Origin: Nageia nagi
Lineage: Eukaryota; Pinophyta
NCBI GenBank assembly: GCA_050084985.1
Contig: JBITNC010000001.1
Coordinates: forward strand, 2,976,001 to 3,040,000
Direction of reading: 5' to 3'
Length of the DNA: 64,000 bases
Part shown: positions 37,601 through 48,689 of the stretch, one piece after another
How positions within the stretch are numbered: position 1 is the stretch's first letter
Layout of the letters: every line of letters starts with the position of its first letter
Made by a program: the position numbers and the translations under genes
The notes under the pieces: generated by a model
Seen by the model: only the letters and a program-made list of their open reading frames with translations
Told to the model about the DNA's origin: nothing
Databases searched by the model: none

Positions 37601-38460
37601 AAAGGGGGATTTAAGGTTGAATTCTTGTTGAATTCATGTTTGTGATGAAAAATTCATCCCTAGGAGGATATTTTAGTTATATAGTGTTGATCTTTGTGTA
37701 CACCTTCATGGTTAGTTCCCTCTATGTGAGTAACTAGTATATTTTTTGAGCATATGATGTACACCATCATGGTTAATTCGAACGTGTAAGGAACTTATTG
37801 TACATATTTTGAGTAGATGATGTACACCTTTGTGGTTAGTTTGCTCCATATGAGGAACTAGTGGTATATTTTGGCATCTGTTAGCATTATTATAGTTATC
37901 AATATGTTAGGAATTAGTATGTGCATTTTAGAAATTTTTGGTTATCCATATGTGAGGAATTCATATGTGCTTATGCTCTATTTATGTTGATAAACACACA
38001 TTTTATATAGCTGATGACTATGAGTATTTGCTTGGCATCTTTGTGATGACTTATAGTGCACCATTGATTAATCTATGGATGGCATTAATTGATTCATTTA
38101 TCTTATGTTGATATGAATATTTATATGATGCATCTGATTGATCTTATTTATGAGTTGCTTGTAGTTTGTAGGTTTCTTCTTGAGAGTGCAGGTTAATTAC
38201 TTTGAGTGGGTAGGCTCATGAAAGCTCATCATATCAACTTTTGTTGAATGACTACTTTATACAATGAAACTAATTTTGGTTAATAATTGTATTGTAAACC
38301 ATTTTGTCAAATGGTATTGTAATGAGCCTCAATCTAAAATCTCATTTATTTCTCAAAGATGTAAATGTTCTCATCTCCTATTGTATCTCTATGGAGGAGA
38401 TCTCTCTCTTACTCTCTCTTTCTTCTCTCCACTCTATCCCAATAATGCATTAAGGGGGAG
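37601..38460 (+). other. 3' untranslated region of B3
   Basis: Contains a tandem repeat (37690-37880) and a 350-bp end that matches A1 (12230-12566), including CAAGCTCATGCAGGCTCATC-like text and a CT-rich tract before the PPT. The PPT, TTAAGGGGGAG, lies at 38450-38460. Confidence 0.8.
37690..37880 (+). repeat. About 60-bp tandem repeat, three copies, in B3 3' UTR
   Basis: GATGTACACC or GTGTACACC at 37697, 37756 and 37818 begins each unit. Each then has ATGGTTAGTT or a variant and GAGGAACTAGT or a variant. Two weaker units follow to about 37975. Confidence 0.75.
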
Positions 38461-38985
38461 TGTTGGAATGCATAATACATTATTGTAAGGTATCTTGATG
38501 TAAATTCACTTAATAGTTAAAGGTATCCTAGATACCTTAAGTATTTAGTGAATATGATAATGTAAATTCACTAATACTTATAAGTATCCCTCGATACCTT
38601 TTAAGTATTTATGAATAAAATAATATAACTTGTCCTTCAATCCATCTCATAGACATGCCCCTTGGGTAAAATGGTGTTGCATATCATGACTTTGTACAAT
38701 AGTTAAAAGAGTGATCTAAGGGAGGATTTTAGCCTATAAATAAAGGGGCCTCTCCTTGAGATTACTCACTCAATTTTGTAGTATTGTTATGATCTTAGAT
38801 TGTTAGGAGAAGTAGGAAAAGTTTTGTAAAAGGGTTCATCTTGACAATAAAGATATTAGATTAGTGGATGTACTCCCATGGTTGCAGGAACCACTTTATA
38901 TTAGTGTTAAGCTTGTGATATTGACTATTATGTTATGTTATTATGTTGATGTTTTAGTGAGATTTTCATGAATTCTTAGTAGAAG
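38461..38985 (+). repeat. 3' LTR of B3
   Basis: Starts TGTTGGAATGCATAATAC right after the PPT. It has the TATA box TATAAATAAAG at 38735-38745 and GTGGATGTACTCCC with GGAACCAC from 38864. The 3' boundary is uncertain because the last 60 bp have diverged from the other copies. Confidence 0.75.
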
Positions 38986-39139
38986 AGGATTTTAATATAT
39001 TAGGCTTAGTTTTCTTAGCTACCACATGTGGAGCATACCCAACCATGAATGATGCATAGTTTCAGTCATATACTTATTTTCTTTTCCATATTCAATATTT
39101 TAAGATTTATAATGAACATCATACTTTTTTTCTTTTCCA

Positions 39140-40680
39140 TATTTGTTGTCTCACTATGATAACAACATATTTTTTAACAAGACAATATGCATTTATGAGA
39201 CCTTACAAGGAATTTACTAACACTTTTAATAAGATGATATTTGTTCTTCTTACTATAATACATAGCATCCTTATCAAACAAATAAGGACTACCCAATACT
39301 ATTCCAACAACATCAATAGGTACAACATTGAATTAAACTTCATCAATGAAATAAGTAGTAATGGAAAACCTCAATTTTCATTGGTGGGTGACTTGCATCT
39401 TTTTCATATTGGTCGCCCACCCAAGTTGATAAGGATGTGTATGTGGATGAGTCTCCAGCTTGAAATTCTTCACCAAGTCCTTTGAAATTAGATTCACTTG
39501 AGAACTAAGATTAATAAGTGCATCAATATTGGTCTTCTTAAATTGGACCTTGATATAGAATAATTACATTTTTCTCTCCTCTTGTTCACCTTTTGATGAT
39601 GAGCCATTCAAAAGCATAGACTTGATATTTCATTAACTTCAAAAGCACCTTCTATCTCATAAACTTCTTCTTCTTCCTACATTTTCATTGACCATTGTAT
39701 TGACACTAACTTATTTTTAGATTTCTCCTTAAACCATTTTGGTCTAAGTTCTAAATATTTATGCCAATACTTATCTTCATTTTTCCCTTAGTTCTTATAG
39801 TTTGAGCATCGAGTCTTATTACCATTATCTTTCTTTATTGTGGTATTGATCTCATTCTTTTCTCATGGCTTCTTCTTGGAGTCTTTTTTCTCACTTTTGA
39901 TCTTCCCAAGAGCCTCAAAGTGTTATTCCTAAACAAAAACTTGATCCAAATATGAAGGATTAAAAAGTAATAGTGTATGTTGAAGGTAACTATGCAAACC
40001 TCCAATGTATTTGAGAATAATATCTTGGCTTTTTAAGGAAACCCCAATCAATGCAACCCTCTTCTTGAATTGAGTTATGTATTCTTAGACACTTTTCCCT
40101 TTCTCTTGTCCAAAATGAAACCATTCCATTATTTTATTTTATTTATGGTTAAGAGGATACAATTGACCTTGTAGTAGCTCTTTGAAAATCCTCCAACTTG
40201 TAACAAACAATTCATAACAAATACTGACAACATCACAATATGCTTCCCACAAGACCAAAGTGTGTTCTTCAAGTTTGAGTGCAACAATATCAATATTCTT
40301 CTTATTATCTTCAATCATTTGCACCATAAAAAATACCTTTAGTTTCTTCAACCATTGGTTCAACTTTTCAACATTAATCTCTCCTCTGAAGAATTTGAGA
40401 TCAAAATTCACTTCTAACTTCAAATTAAACTTCCTAATTTGATGTGAATTCTCTCCACTATTTAATTTCCTTCTTACATTAACAATCTAGGTATTTAAGG
40501 TAGTAAAATCTTTGATCACTTCTCAAAGTTCTTGTTCTAAACCCTTAATATTCCTCTTCAACTCATGTTATCCATGTAAATATCCTTCTACTTCCTCAAC
40601 AAAATTCTATAACCAATCTCAAAGTCAACCTCCACCCAATTACCTTCACTTCTATATTTGCTCATACACATACAAAATGA
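39140..40680 (-). pseudogene. gag: Ty3/gypsy gag and protease-region remnant
   Basis: On the minus strand the capsid region (40139-40423) reads EKLNQWLKKLKVFF and ends near ELLQGQLYPL, characteristic of plant gypsy gag. It continues in other frames (GQEKGK near 40100; LKYIGGLHSYL near 40000). A decayed zinc knuckle, CSNYKN then GKNEDKYW, lies at about 39770-39820. A protease-to-RT linker with VLGSPYLFDKDAMYY lies near 39270. The coiled-coil-like N-terminus may extend to 40680. No LTR belongs to it visibly. It differs from F and G, so it is a third gypsy element. Confidence 0.8.
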
Positions 40681-41790
40681 CCACAACTCTGTAATAAATT
40701 AAAAGGATCCTTAAATATATACTTTAACTTATCTTATTTCTATCCTATGCTCCCAACACTTCAAATAAAATGATTATCTCATAATAATAATAATATGAAA
40801 ATAATATTTATACTATATAATAAATGAAAAAAATTAGAATATATAAATATGTAGCTAGATTCAAGAGCATTCATACTTATTATTGCATAAAAAGGATATT
40901 ACAATTACAAGGTGGCTCTATTCTACAACATACAGTCTAGAAACCTTCCTACATAGAAAATATTATCTCTAAGCTTATATAATGAAAATATTACTATCGA
41001 ATCCTTTTATTCATTTGATAAATAAACTTCTATATAAGTATGTATACTAAAAACTAATATCCCTTGGCTTTTCAATGGCCTTAGTAACTCCCAAGATGAG
41101 TTTGCAATGCCCAAAATTGCTTCAACTCATGTGAGTTTATTTTGGTCGATTGGTGTTGGTGCTATAGATGTTACATGAGAATTTGAATAGAAAAAAATAA
41201 ATAAACACTACAATACTATTAGGTTCAACTTCAAAAATCTAAATTCAAAACTTTACAAGAACCCTAGTTCTAGTATTATGCCTATCATCAATGCTAACAA
41301 ATAATATATGTTTTCTTAGTTATAGTTGGGTCAAGCTCCCCAAGTTGGATATTAAGTTGGATCATCAAGTCAAAGACTAATTCACATACCATTACATGTC
41401 ATATCAACTCCAAGACTATCCTAAATAATACTAACATCTCTCCCCATGATTGATTGAAGTATTGATATTAAATTCTACACGAATCACAACATTGATGCTA
41501 CAATAACATTGGTGTTATATGTGATGTGCTATTTGTTAGATGAATTTATTTTATAGGATATTTTTTACGTCAAATGTCTCACTTCATCAAGGTTCATGCA
41601 AAAATTAAGGTAAAAAGATAGCATGAAGATGGTGATCCCATAAGCATATTCACTTTTTTAGAGAATTTTTCTTTCGTGTTTTTAATTTTGAATGTATGAT
41701 TTCAAATATTTTATTTTTCAATCATATTTACAAAGTGGGGCATCTATATATACCTAAATTAGATTTTTATTTATTTAAAAATCATATTCT
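40681..41790. other. Unassigned AT-rich stretch
   Basis: No coding domain or repeat boundary is recognised. Confidence 0.4.
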
Positions 41791-41802
41791 TAAATGAATA
41801 TT

Positions 41803-42056
41803 TTTTTTGTTGGATTTTTGTCCCTTGATATAGGGCACCATGAACTCTTAGGCTTAGAGTCGCAACTGAGGGGAATCCATGCCATCAAAATCCACTAGGG
41901 GAATGATCCCTACCTCATCCACACCTACCATCAACTTGATAGGATTTTAGGTATGTTTCAACTTTTAAGGGTAGAGAGTTTTGAACTTGGGCCTCCCGTA
42001 TCCAAGAGCTTTGAACAACCCACCTCTCCAACTACCCTATTTCTCAATTCATATTA
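41803..42056 (-). mobile_element. tRNA-derived SINE with perfect target duplication
   Basis: The element is flanked by identical 12-bp copies of TAAATGAATATT (41791-41802 and 42057-42068). On the minus strand it starts with a tRNA-like head: an A-box-like TAGTTGGAGAGGTGGG near 42020-42035 and a B-box-like AGTTCAAAACTC near 41970-41985. A tRNA-unrelated body follows, and the element ends in an A-rich tail (T run from 41803). The length of 254 bp is normal for plant SINEs. It needs LINE enzymes to move. A related copy lies at 62455-62700. Confidence 0.85.
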
Positions 42057-42068
42057 TAAATGAATATT

Positions 42069-43016
42069 AATCAAATGTATTTATTTTTGAGATTTTATAT
42101 AATTATGGACTAATAGTTGACCTTTCCTTATCTAATAGGTATATAAATAAGAGGAGATACTTAAGTCCATTATCAAATCTTTTCAAGTATCAATAGTATA
42201 TACATCATCTTAGGTATTTATCACACCATCCATAAAACTTGGAATTGGTCACCTAAGCTCTCTATTTGCTTTCTATCACTTGTGTATGATAGGGTTATTA
42301 CCTTTGTAGGATTTTGAATTGAAGTAAATTCATTGCATGGTATTAATCCTTTAGAAGAAGATTGTTAAGGAATTGTTCTATCCAAGGAGGATTATTAATG
42401 GCCTATTCTTGGGTGAGTTAGGGCTCAAGATTTTTGTGAGAGTTTTCAAAACCCTTATTTAGATGAGATTTATCACCCATTATACAAGTCAAGTATGCCA
42501 AATAGGTAAGTTGATTCATTTATTAAGTTATCTTCCATTTCCTAATGGTTTAATCCAATATTTAGGTGTTTTTGCTCTTTTATGGTTTATGCCCTAGATA
42601 TTGCTTATCATAGACATTATATGCAATTGATTGGTTAGATATTTTGGATCATTATTTACTCCTATTTATCTCTTAAATCTAATTTTAAATATTTACATAC
42701 TCAAATTCATTATGGTTGATTATATGAGTTTTCTATTCCTACATTTATGCTTTAGAGCTAAAAAATAAGTAATATGATTTGATTAAATAATTATATTTTA
42801 TTTATGTATGAGTTTTATTCATAATTTCCATTGTCTCTCTCTCTATGTATGTATGTAAATATTATTATTGTGGAGGCCATGATCTATTGATTTTCATTTA
42901 ATGTAATGGTTTTTTAAATATAAAAAATACCATACATGAGAAATAATAAATCATTAGGATAAATGATAAGATCTATAAATTGAATATCATATTTAATATA
43001 TATATATATATATATT
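42069..43016. other. Unassigned, ending in an AT microsatellite
   Basis: No gene is recognised. A TA run at about 42996-43015 lies exactly at the start of the copia fragment C. Confidence 0.45.
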
Positions 43017-43485
43017 AAAGACCTTGGTTTGATGCACTATTTATTTTATATGGAAGTGTATCAAAGTAATGATGATATCATTATTTATCAATCCAAATAT
43101 GTTAATGACATGTTGAAAAAGTTTGGTATGAATGATTACAAACCATTACCAACACCAATAGCTCATGGTGAGTTATTATGCAAGAATCATGGAACACCAA
43201 AAGTCGATGGGACCACATATAAAAGCACTATGGGAAATTTGATATTTCTCACCAATTCTAGGATTGATATTGTGCATGTTGTTTGATCACTTGTATCAAG
43301 GTATATGAGGGATCATTTTGAAACTCACTTGAAGGCAATAAAAAGAATCCTAAGGTATGTAAAAGTTATAAGTAATTTTGGCATCCACTACTACAAAAAT
43401 GATAAGATAAAACTTGTTGGAATTAGTGATTATGATTAGGGAATAAATATTGATTATAGAAAGTCTACATCAAGAAATGATTTGT
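43017..43485 (+). pseudogene. pol: Copia RT C-terminus and RNase H start (C)
   Basis: The first frame (43029-43286) has LMHYLFYMEVYQS, SKYVNDMLKKFGMNDY and STMGNLIFLTNSRID, the connection from RT to RNase H of copia pol. A second part (to 43485) has AIKRILRYVK and YRKSTS, the RNase H region just before the break. A stop stands near 43288 and others follow. Confidence 0.85.
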
Positions 43486-45418
43486 AAACCCTAGTCACCT
43501 TAGCATTCTAAGGTCAACATAATGGACTCTCACACTTGTATATTTCCAAGTGCTTGCAAAAATTTTAGTTATTTAAGCAATTATAAAATACTAAATAATT
43601 ACCATAATAAATAAAAGAGAGAAAACATTCACCATAAAATGTGATACAAATATACCTTGATTCACCTAATGTGGGCTACATCTAGCATGTCTGAACTATG
43701 ATGAAATGTGAGTATAATGTTGTTATCCCAAGGCCTCCAATCTCCAAGGATTTCACCTTTCAATATCACAACTATATCACTAGTCTCTCAATAATTAATT
43801 ATCATGTTATGTTTGCATGAAATTTTAACAATTGCTTATGCTTTAACTAGCATAACATCTCTCCCAAATCCCTCTAAGAAATGGGGTCTGAATTCCACTT
43901 TTAGAATTATACTGAGAGGTCTCTCCTCTTATTTTTTAATAACTCTTTTCCTAAGAGTTTCATCTTGTTTTGCTCTCCATAGACCTTCTTTTATAGCATT
44001 AAGGGACATTAAAATGGAATAAGAGTGGTTACAACAATAATACCAAACTTGGTATTTTTCCCCTTTACACATATACTCTCTATCCTATTTAACAATAATC
44101 TCCTTCATTTGTTTTCCCATAGACAATAGTCTCCTTGATTTTAGGGCTCTCCATTTAATTTGATCAATAGTTTTATTTTTAATGCTGAGAGGCATTCCCT
44201 AGCTGCAACACTGGGGTGGAGTGGAGAGCCAAATGTTGCATGTGAGTTCATCCGTTAAATGTCAGCTTCAATATTTAAATTAAAAAAATTGATTTTTTTA
44301 TTAAAAAAAAGCATATTTGAATTCAAATATAAATATAGATATATGTATGTATATTTAAAAATTAAATTAAGAATGATATCTCTCGATATTTTTTTGATAT
44401 ATAAGAAGGTATATAAAAGCTAATCAATAGTAAATTCCATTTACTATTAAAAATCTTACAAACCATATTTGAATCCAAATAAAATAATACATGGTAATAT
44501 TTAAACACCATACATTAATATCCCATCACTTTAGTGGGCAATTGTAATCAAGCTATGCCACTGGGCATTTTTGAAAACCCAAATAAAGAGTTAATTCTCC
44601 CTTTCATTGACACATCTCCTCCACATGTGGGCTTCTATGACTAGATAATGATGATGGGCCAATTCACTGGTGGATTCAATGCAATGGCATGCAACTTTCA
44701 AATGAGTTGCAGGTCCATTTTCTCGGTATCGACCTCCCATTGGTTGGAATCTCAAATTGGTGGTGGCAGACACACTATCTCCTAACCACAGTTAGTCTCC
44801 ATTCCATGTTATTCCCCCCCAAGATATTATCATATCAGGTGATTTCCAAATAGTATTGATGGCTCCCAAGATAAGGTTACAAAGGATTCCACGTCACATT
44901 GCTCAAGCGAAATCCTTGTCAACTTTGTTTGTTTTATATTTCATCACATGTATCTCCATGTATGCTTGGTGTTTTGCTAATGAGTTGATGTTGGGAGTTT
45001 TCTCAAATGGTTAGTGGGTGCTTCTCCTTTTGTCAATATGGGCTAATTCACACTCCAAAGACCATGATCACATGGACTCCATTAACTCACCTTCCAATTG
45101 ACTCATGGAGCCTATCAATTCAATACATACTCTCCATACCACCTTGGATGTTGGATCCCACTAAAGGATTTGAAATGGTGTTTGGAATTTATTTATTTCT
45201 TCCTTTTGATTTAAAAAAAAAATCTTTAATTATTATTTGTTTGAAACTTCTAAGAGTGATAACTTGTCGACCTTAGCTCCATTTTCATCATTGTTCAAAG
45301 CATCAAAATCTTGGAGAAGAGGACTTCAACATCAAGAACATGAGTATATAAAAAGAGGAATTTCATTTTTTTACCTTTTTAATGCATCTAAAAATCCATT
45401 TTGGATAAATAAATTATT
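43486..45418. other. Unidentified 1.9-kb insertion in copia C
   Basis: The DNA between RKSTS and FSLGSELI of one RNase H domain must be inserted. It starts near GTAAACCCTAGTCACC and ends in an AT-rich tail. The centre (44590-45180) is richer in G and C than its surroundings. I see no terminal inverted repeat, LTR, tRNA-like promoter or protein domain. Exact ends and any target duplication could not be fixed; short ATTT or TTTT matches at the ends are not convincing. Confidence 0.5.
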
Positions 45419-45825
45419 TTAGTCTTGGTTCAGAGTTGATTATATGGAGCTCAAGGAAACAAACTAATGTTTCACTTTCTTCTGTAGAGGTTGAATATAA
45501 TGCAATCATAAGTATTAGTGCTTAAGCATTTTGGTTGAGGAAAGTTCTTGAAGAACTTAGTGAAAAACTTATGGTCTAATTATTTTGTATTGTAAAAATG
45601 CAATTTGCATTCAATTGGCAAAGATCCTAATCCACCACAATAGACCCAAACACTTTGTTATGAATTACCACTTCATCAAGGATATGGTAGAGAAAAACAT
45701 CATTGAACTAAGATATCACAACACCTTGGAAAACATTGTAGATATATTCATAAAAGGAGTTATTAAATATTAGTTTTTGAAGTTGAGGAACTTGTTGGTA
45801 AGTTCCCCCAACATCAAGGGGGAAA
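45419..45825 (+). pseudogene. pol: Copia RNase H C-terminus (C)
   Basis: LSSVEVEYNAIISISA and FWLRKVLEEL (45470-45560) are the end of the copia RNase H domain. After a frame change comes CKNAICIQLAKILIHHNRPK (45585 on), where the family has an active-site Asp-containing CDNxSAI motif. GVIKYQF lies near the natural pol end. The PPT follows. Confidence 0.85.
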
Positions 45826-46333
45826 TGTTGAATTTTGAACTTGATCCAACTATGACAATATCAATAAATCAACATTTTGTTTGAGTTACTGATAAAACAT
45901 GAATACCTAGGGTGTTTCTTTATAAATGCAAGCATATTTTGTACTCAACATGTTTCACTTATAGAACATTAGGGCATTTCCCAAATGCAAACACATTTTG
46001 ACAACATTTTTCAATTTTAGCTTATTTTGATAAACTTTGACCACTAATCTATGTTTGGCTTATTTTGTTTATCATTTGTGATTCATAATATTATATTACA
46101 TTATGTTTAGAGTCTTATTAGATAGGATTTATATCTATTTAAATTATCATTGATTGATTGTAGTTGATTGTGATAAGCCTTGGGAGGATTTCTCTTAACT
46201 ATCCAAGTCTACTCTAGTTCTCTCAAAGAACTATATAAAGCATATATCCATTTTGTTTTTAATCCAGTAATGAGATTATCATTCTCAACTTAAAATCATT
46301 ATTTTTTAATTTATAAATTGCATATTTATATCA
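45826..46333 (+). repeat. LTR of copia C
   Basis: Starts TGTTGAATTTTG after the PPT and probably ends TTTATATCA (46333), giving 508 bp. A TATA box, CTATATAAAG, lies near 46231-46240. The following TGGTGCAAC looks faintly like a PBS, but the PPT upstream argues for a 3' LTR. Confidence 0.65.
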
Positions 46334-47599
46334 TTCAAAGTGGTGCAACAATTATATTAATGAAAAACAAAATTTGGTAAAATAAAGATTACTACAAATA
46401 AGGCTTTTTAAATCTACGAATTCTTTGTATGTTAACCATACAAATTTAAGTAATTATTTTTAATAACCTTTATATTTAAGCATCATTCCTAATGATAAAT
46501 TAGATCATTAATATATTTCTATCCAAAAATAATGGCTAAAAACCATTCAAACTAAGAGTACCTAAGGTAAATAAAAGTGTTGGGATAAATTTTGTACCCT
46601 TAAAAGAGATTATAAATACCAAAAATTAACTTTTGTATTTTCTTAAATACATTAATTATGTATCTAAAATAATTTATTTGAAATTATACTAATTAGTACA
46701 TAAAAGGTGCACCTTAAGTAGGTTCAAGAATTTTAAAGGCCTAAAATACCTCAAGATTCAAATTGACCATGATATAAAAGAATCATCTCGAATTTTGTGT
46801 GATCCTATAATCTTGATTAGGTATACCCATAATCTAAACTAAATATTGTATACTTGGTAATTGTAGCATTTTTTGGTATCTCATAAATAGCTCTAAGATG
46901 TCTTACAATAATTGAAAATCAATTAGGAATAAAGCAATAAATATAGATAAATTAGTCATATTATTCATAATTCATTGGTTCTTACTTTTATTGATTGTAC
47001 ACTTATCAATATTTAGGGTTAAGTAAAAATGAGCAAGGGGTGATATAATTTTCAAAAGAGTTGCAAATATCAGATAAGAAATATATCTTAGGAATCTAAA
47101 AATGATTTTGTGAAGGAGGGAAATAATAATGATGAAATCATATTGAGTGCTTTATTTGGATAAGTAAATGTGATATATTGTCATCACAATATTTCTCTAA
47201 AGTAACCAAAGGTCATACATGAAAATCCTTGCACCAAATATGTATCGAATATTTTCCAAAATGATGATTAGCTACTAAATTTTATAGGGACGTAATTAGA
47301 AATACCACATTCAAACATTAAGTAAAAAATTTAGTATTCATTGTATTCCAACATGTATTTTGGTGAATAAAGTGATAATAATAATAAAGTAGATAATATA
47401 GAAGATAATAATCAATATGTAGCAGATCTGATCATGCACTTTTAAAAAGTTCTCAATCTCAAATTTTACATTATGTAGGTTTTAGGGTGGTTCTTATGGT
47501 TTGTTAGATATTAGAATATCATGCATAATTACTTCTCCACCACACTTCAATGATGAATCAAATTTCCTAAATTAAGAAATAATTTATATTAACATCAAA
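46334..47599. other. Unassigned, perhaps the 5' part of gypsy H
   Basis: AT-rich with scattered stops in all frames. Its position upstream of the gypsy RT suggests decayed gag/protease sequence, but no motif proves it. Confidence 0.3.
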
Positions 47600-48660
47600 A
47601 TAAAACTAAATCTCAAGCTCATCAAAGTAGGTGCATGGATCTCAAAAGAAGAACACAAACACTTTAAGGCTCTATTGATAGAATTTTCAAATATCTTTGT
47701 TATTCATACAAGGATATACATGTGTTGGATATGAACTTTACAATGTGTAATCTTAAGGTACATGATAAAAAACTTATCAAGTAAAATATGAGAAAAATAC
47801 ATCCAAAAACTACTCTTTTAAGAAAAATGGAAATTGAAAAAATATATGAATTCAAAGAAAGTTCATAAAGGCAATTGAGTATTCCCATTGGATATCCAAT
47901 ATCATTCCTTCAACAAAGCTTAATGGAGATAGGGTGTGTAAATATTTCAAGGACATAAAAAAAGATTTCCAAAAAGATAAATTTTTGCTCTTAAATATCA
48001 ACATGATCATTGATTCCAAACAAGATATGAAATATTATCATTTATAAATGGCTTCTTAAGATATAATAAAATCATAATAATCCTAAAGATTATCACAAAA
48101 TAACATTTATAATTCCATGGGTCACCTTATATTGTATTATCATGCCCTTTAGACTAAAAAATATTGAATCCATATATCAATGAGCATGGTAACAATATTC
48201 CATGCTATGATTCATCACAATTTGGACATGTATGTAGATGATCTCTTCAAAATTTAAAAATTAAAAAGAAACAAAAAGAGAATATTACCTCTAAGATTTC
48301 CAAAACACATTTGAGAAGTTAAGGTAATACAAATCAAGGCTAAAATTGCAAAATTATAAATTTGGCATGTCTTTAAAAAATCTATTAGGATCCATTCCCT
48401 TTACAAGAGAAATAGAGGTGGATCCTAGGACAGTTAAGGTGATTATAGATATGCCGCTACCATCCAATCTAAAATAGCTAAGAAAGTTACAAGAAAAAAT
48501 CCAAGCAATATGGAAATTCAACTTTGATGTATGGATAAATACATACCTTTCACATACCTAGTTAAGAAAAAACTTACATTTGAGTGGAATGAAAAGTGTC
48601 AAAAGGAATTCAATATAATTAAGGACTATCTCTTAAATTAAGGACTATCTATTGGTAGGT
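47600..48660 (+). pseudogene. pol: Ty3/gypsy RT fragment H
   Basis: Plus-strand pieces in several frames match a gypsy RT: KYFKDIKKDFQKDKF with LLNINMIIDS (about 47945-48020), ALKHSMGHLILYYHAL-like text near 48110-48150, an intact YVDDLF at 48231-48248 and WNEKCQKEFNIIKDYLL near 48585-48640 at the RT/RNase H joint. No integrase follows. A 15-bp direct repeat, ATTAAGGACTATCT, lies at 48627-48660, where the LINE begins. Confidence 0.8.
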
Positions 48661-48689
48661 GTAGGAATAGATTTAATATATTCAAATAA

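Larger units (their letters stand above)
43017..46333 (+). mobile_element. Copia fragment C: RT end, RNase H and 3' LTR, interrupted
   Basis: A 5'-truncated copia element. It begins inside RT (43017) and its RNase H is split by 1.9 kb of other DNA (43486-45418). It then resumes and ends with a PPT (CATCAAGGGGGAAA, 45813-45826) and an LTR. Its LTR is unlike those of A, B and D, so it is a separate family. Confidence 0.8.

Noticed and set aside
44590-45180. Possible host gene exon in the less AT-rich part of the insertion
   Set aside because: No open frame beyond about 90 codons, no recognisable domain and no consistent splice pattern.
46333-46360. PBS-like TGGTGCAAC after the LTR of copia C
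   Set aside because: It matches the initiator-Met site poorly, and the PPT on the other side shows this is a 3' LTR.
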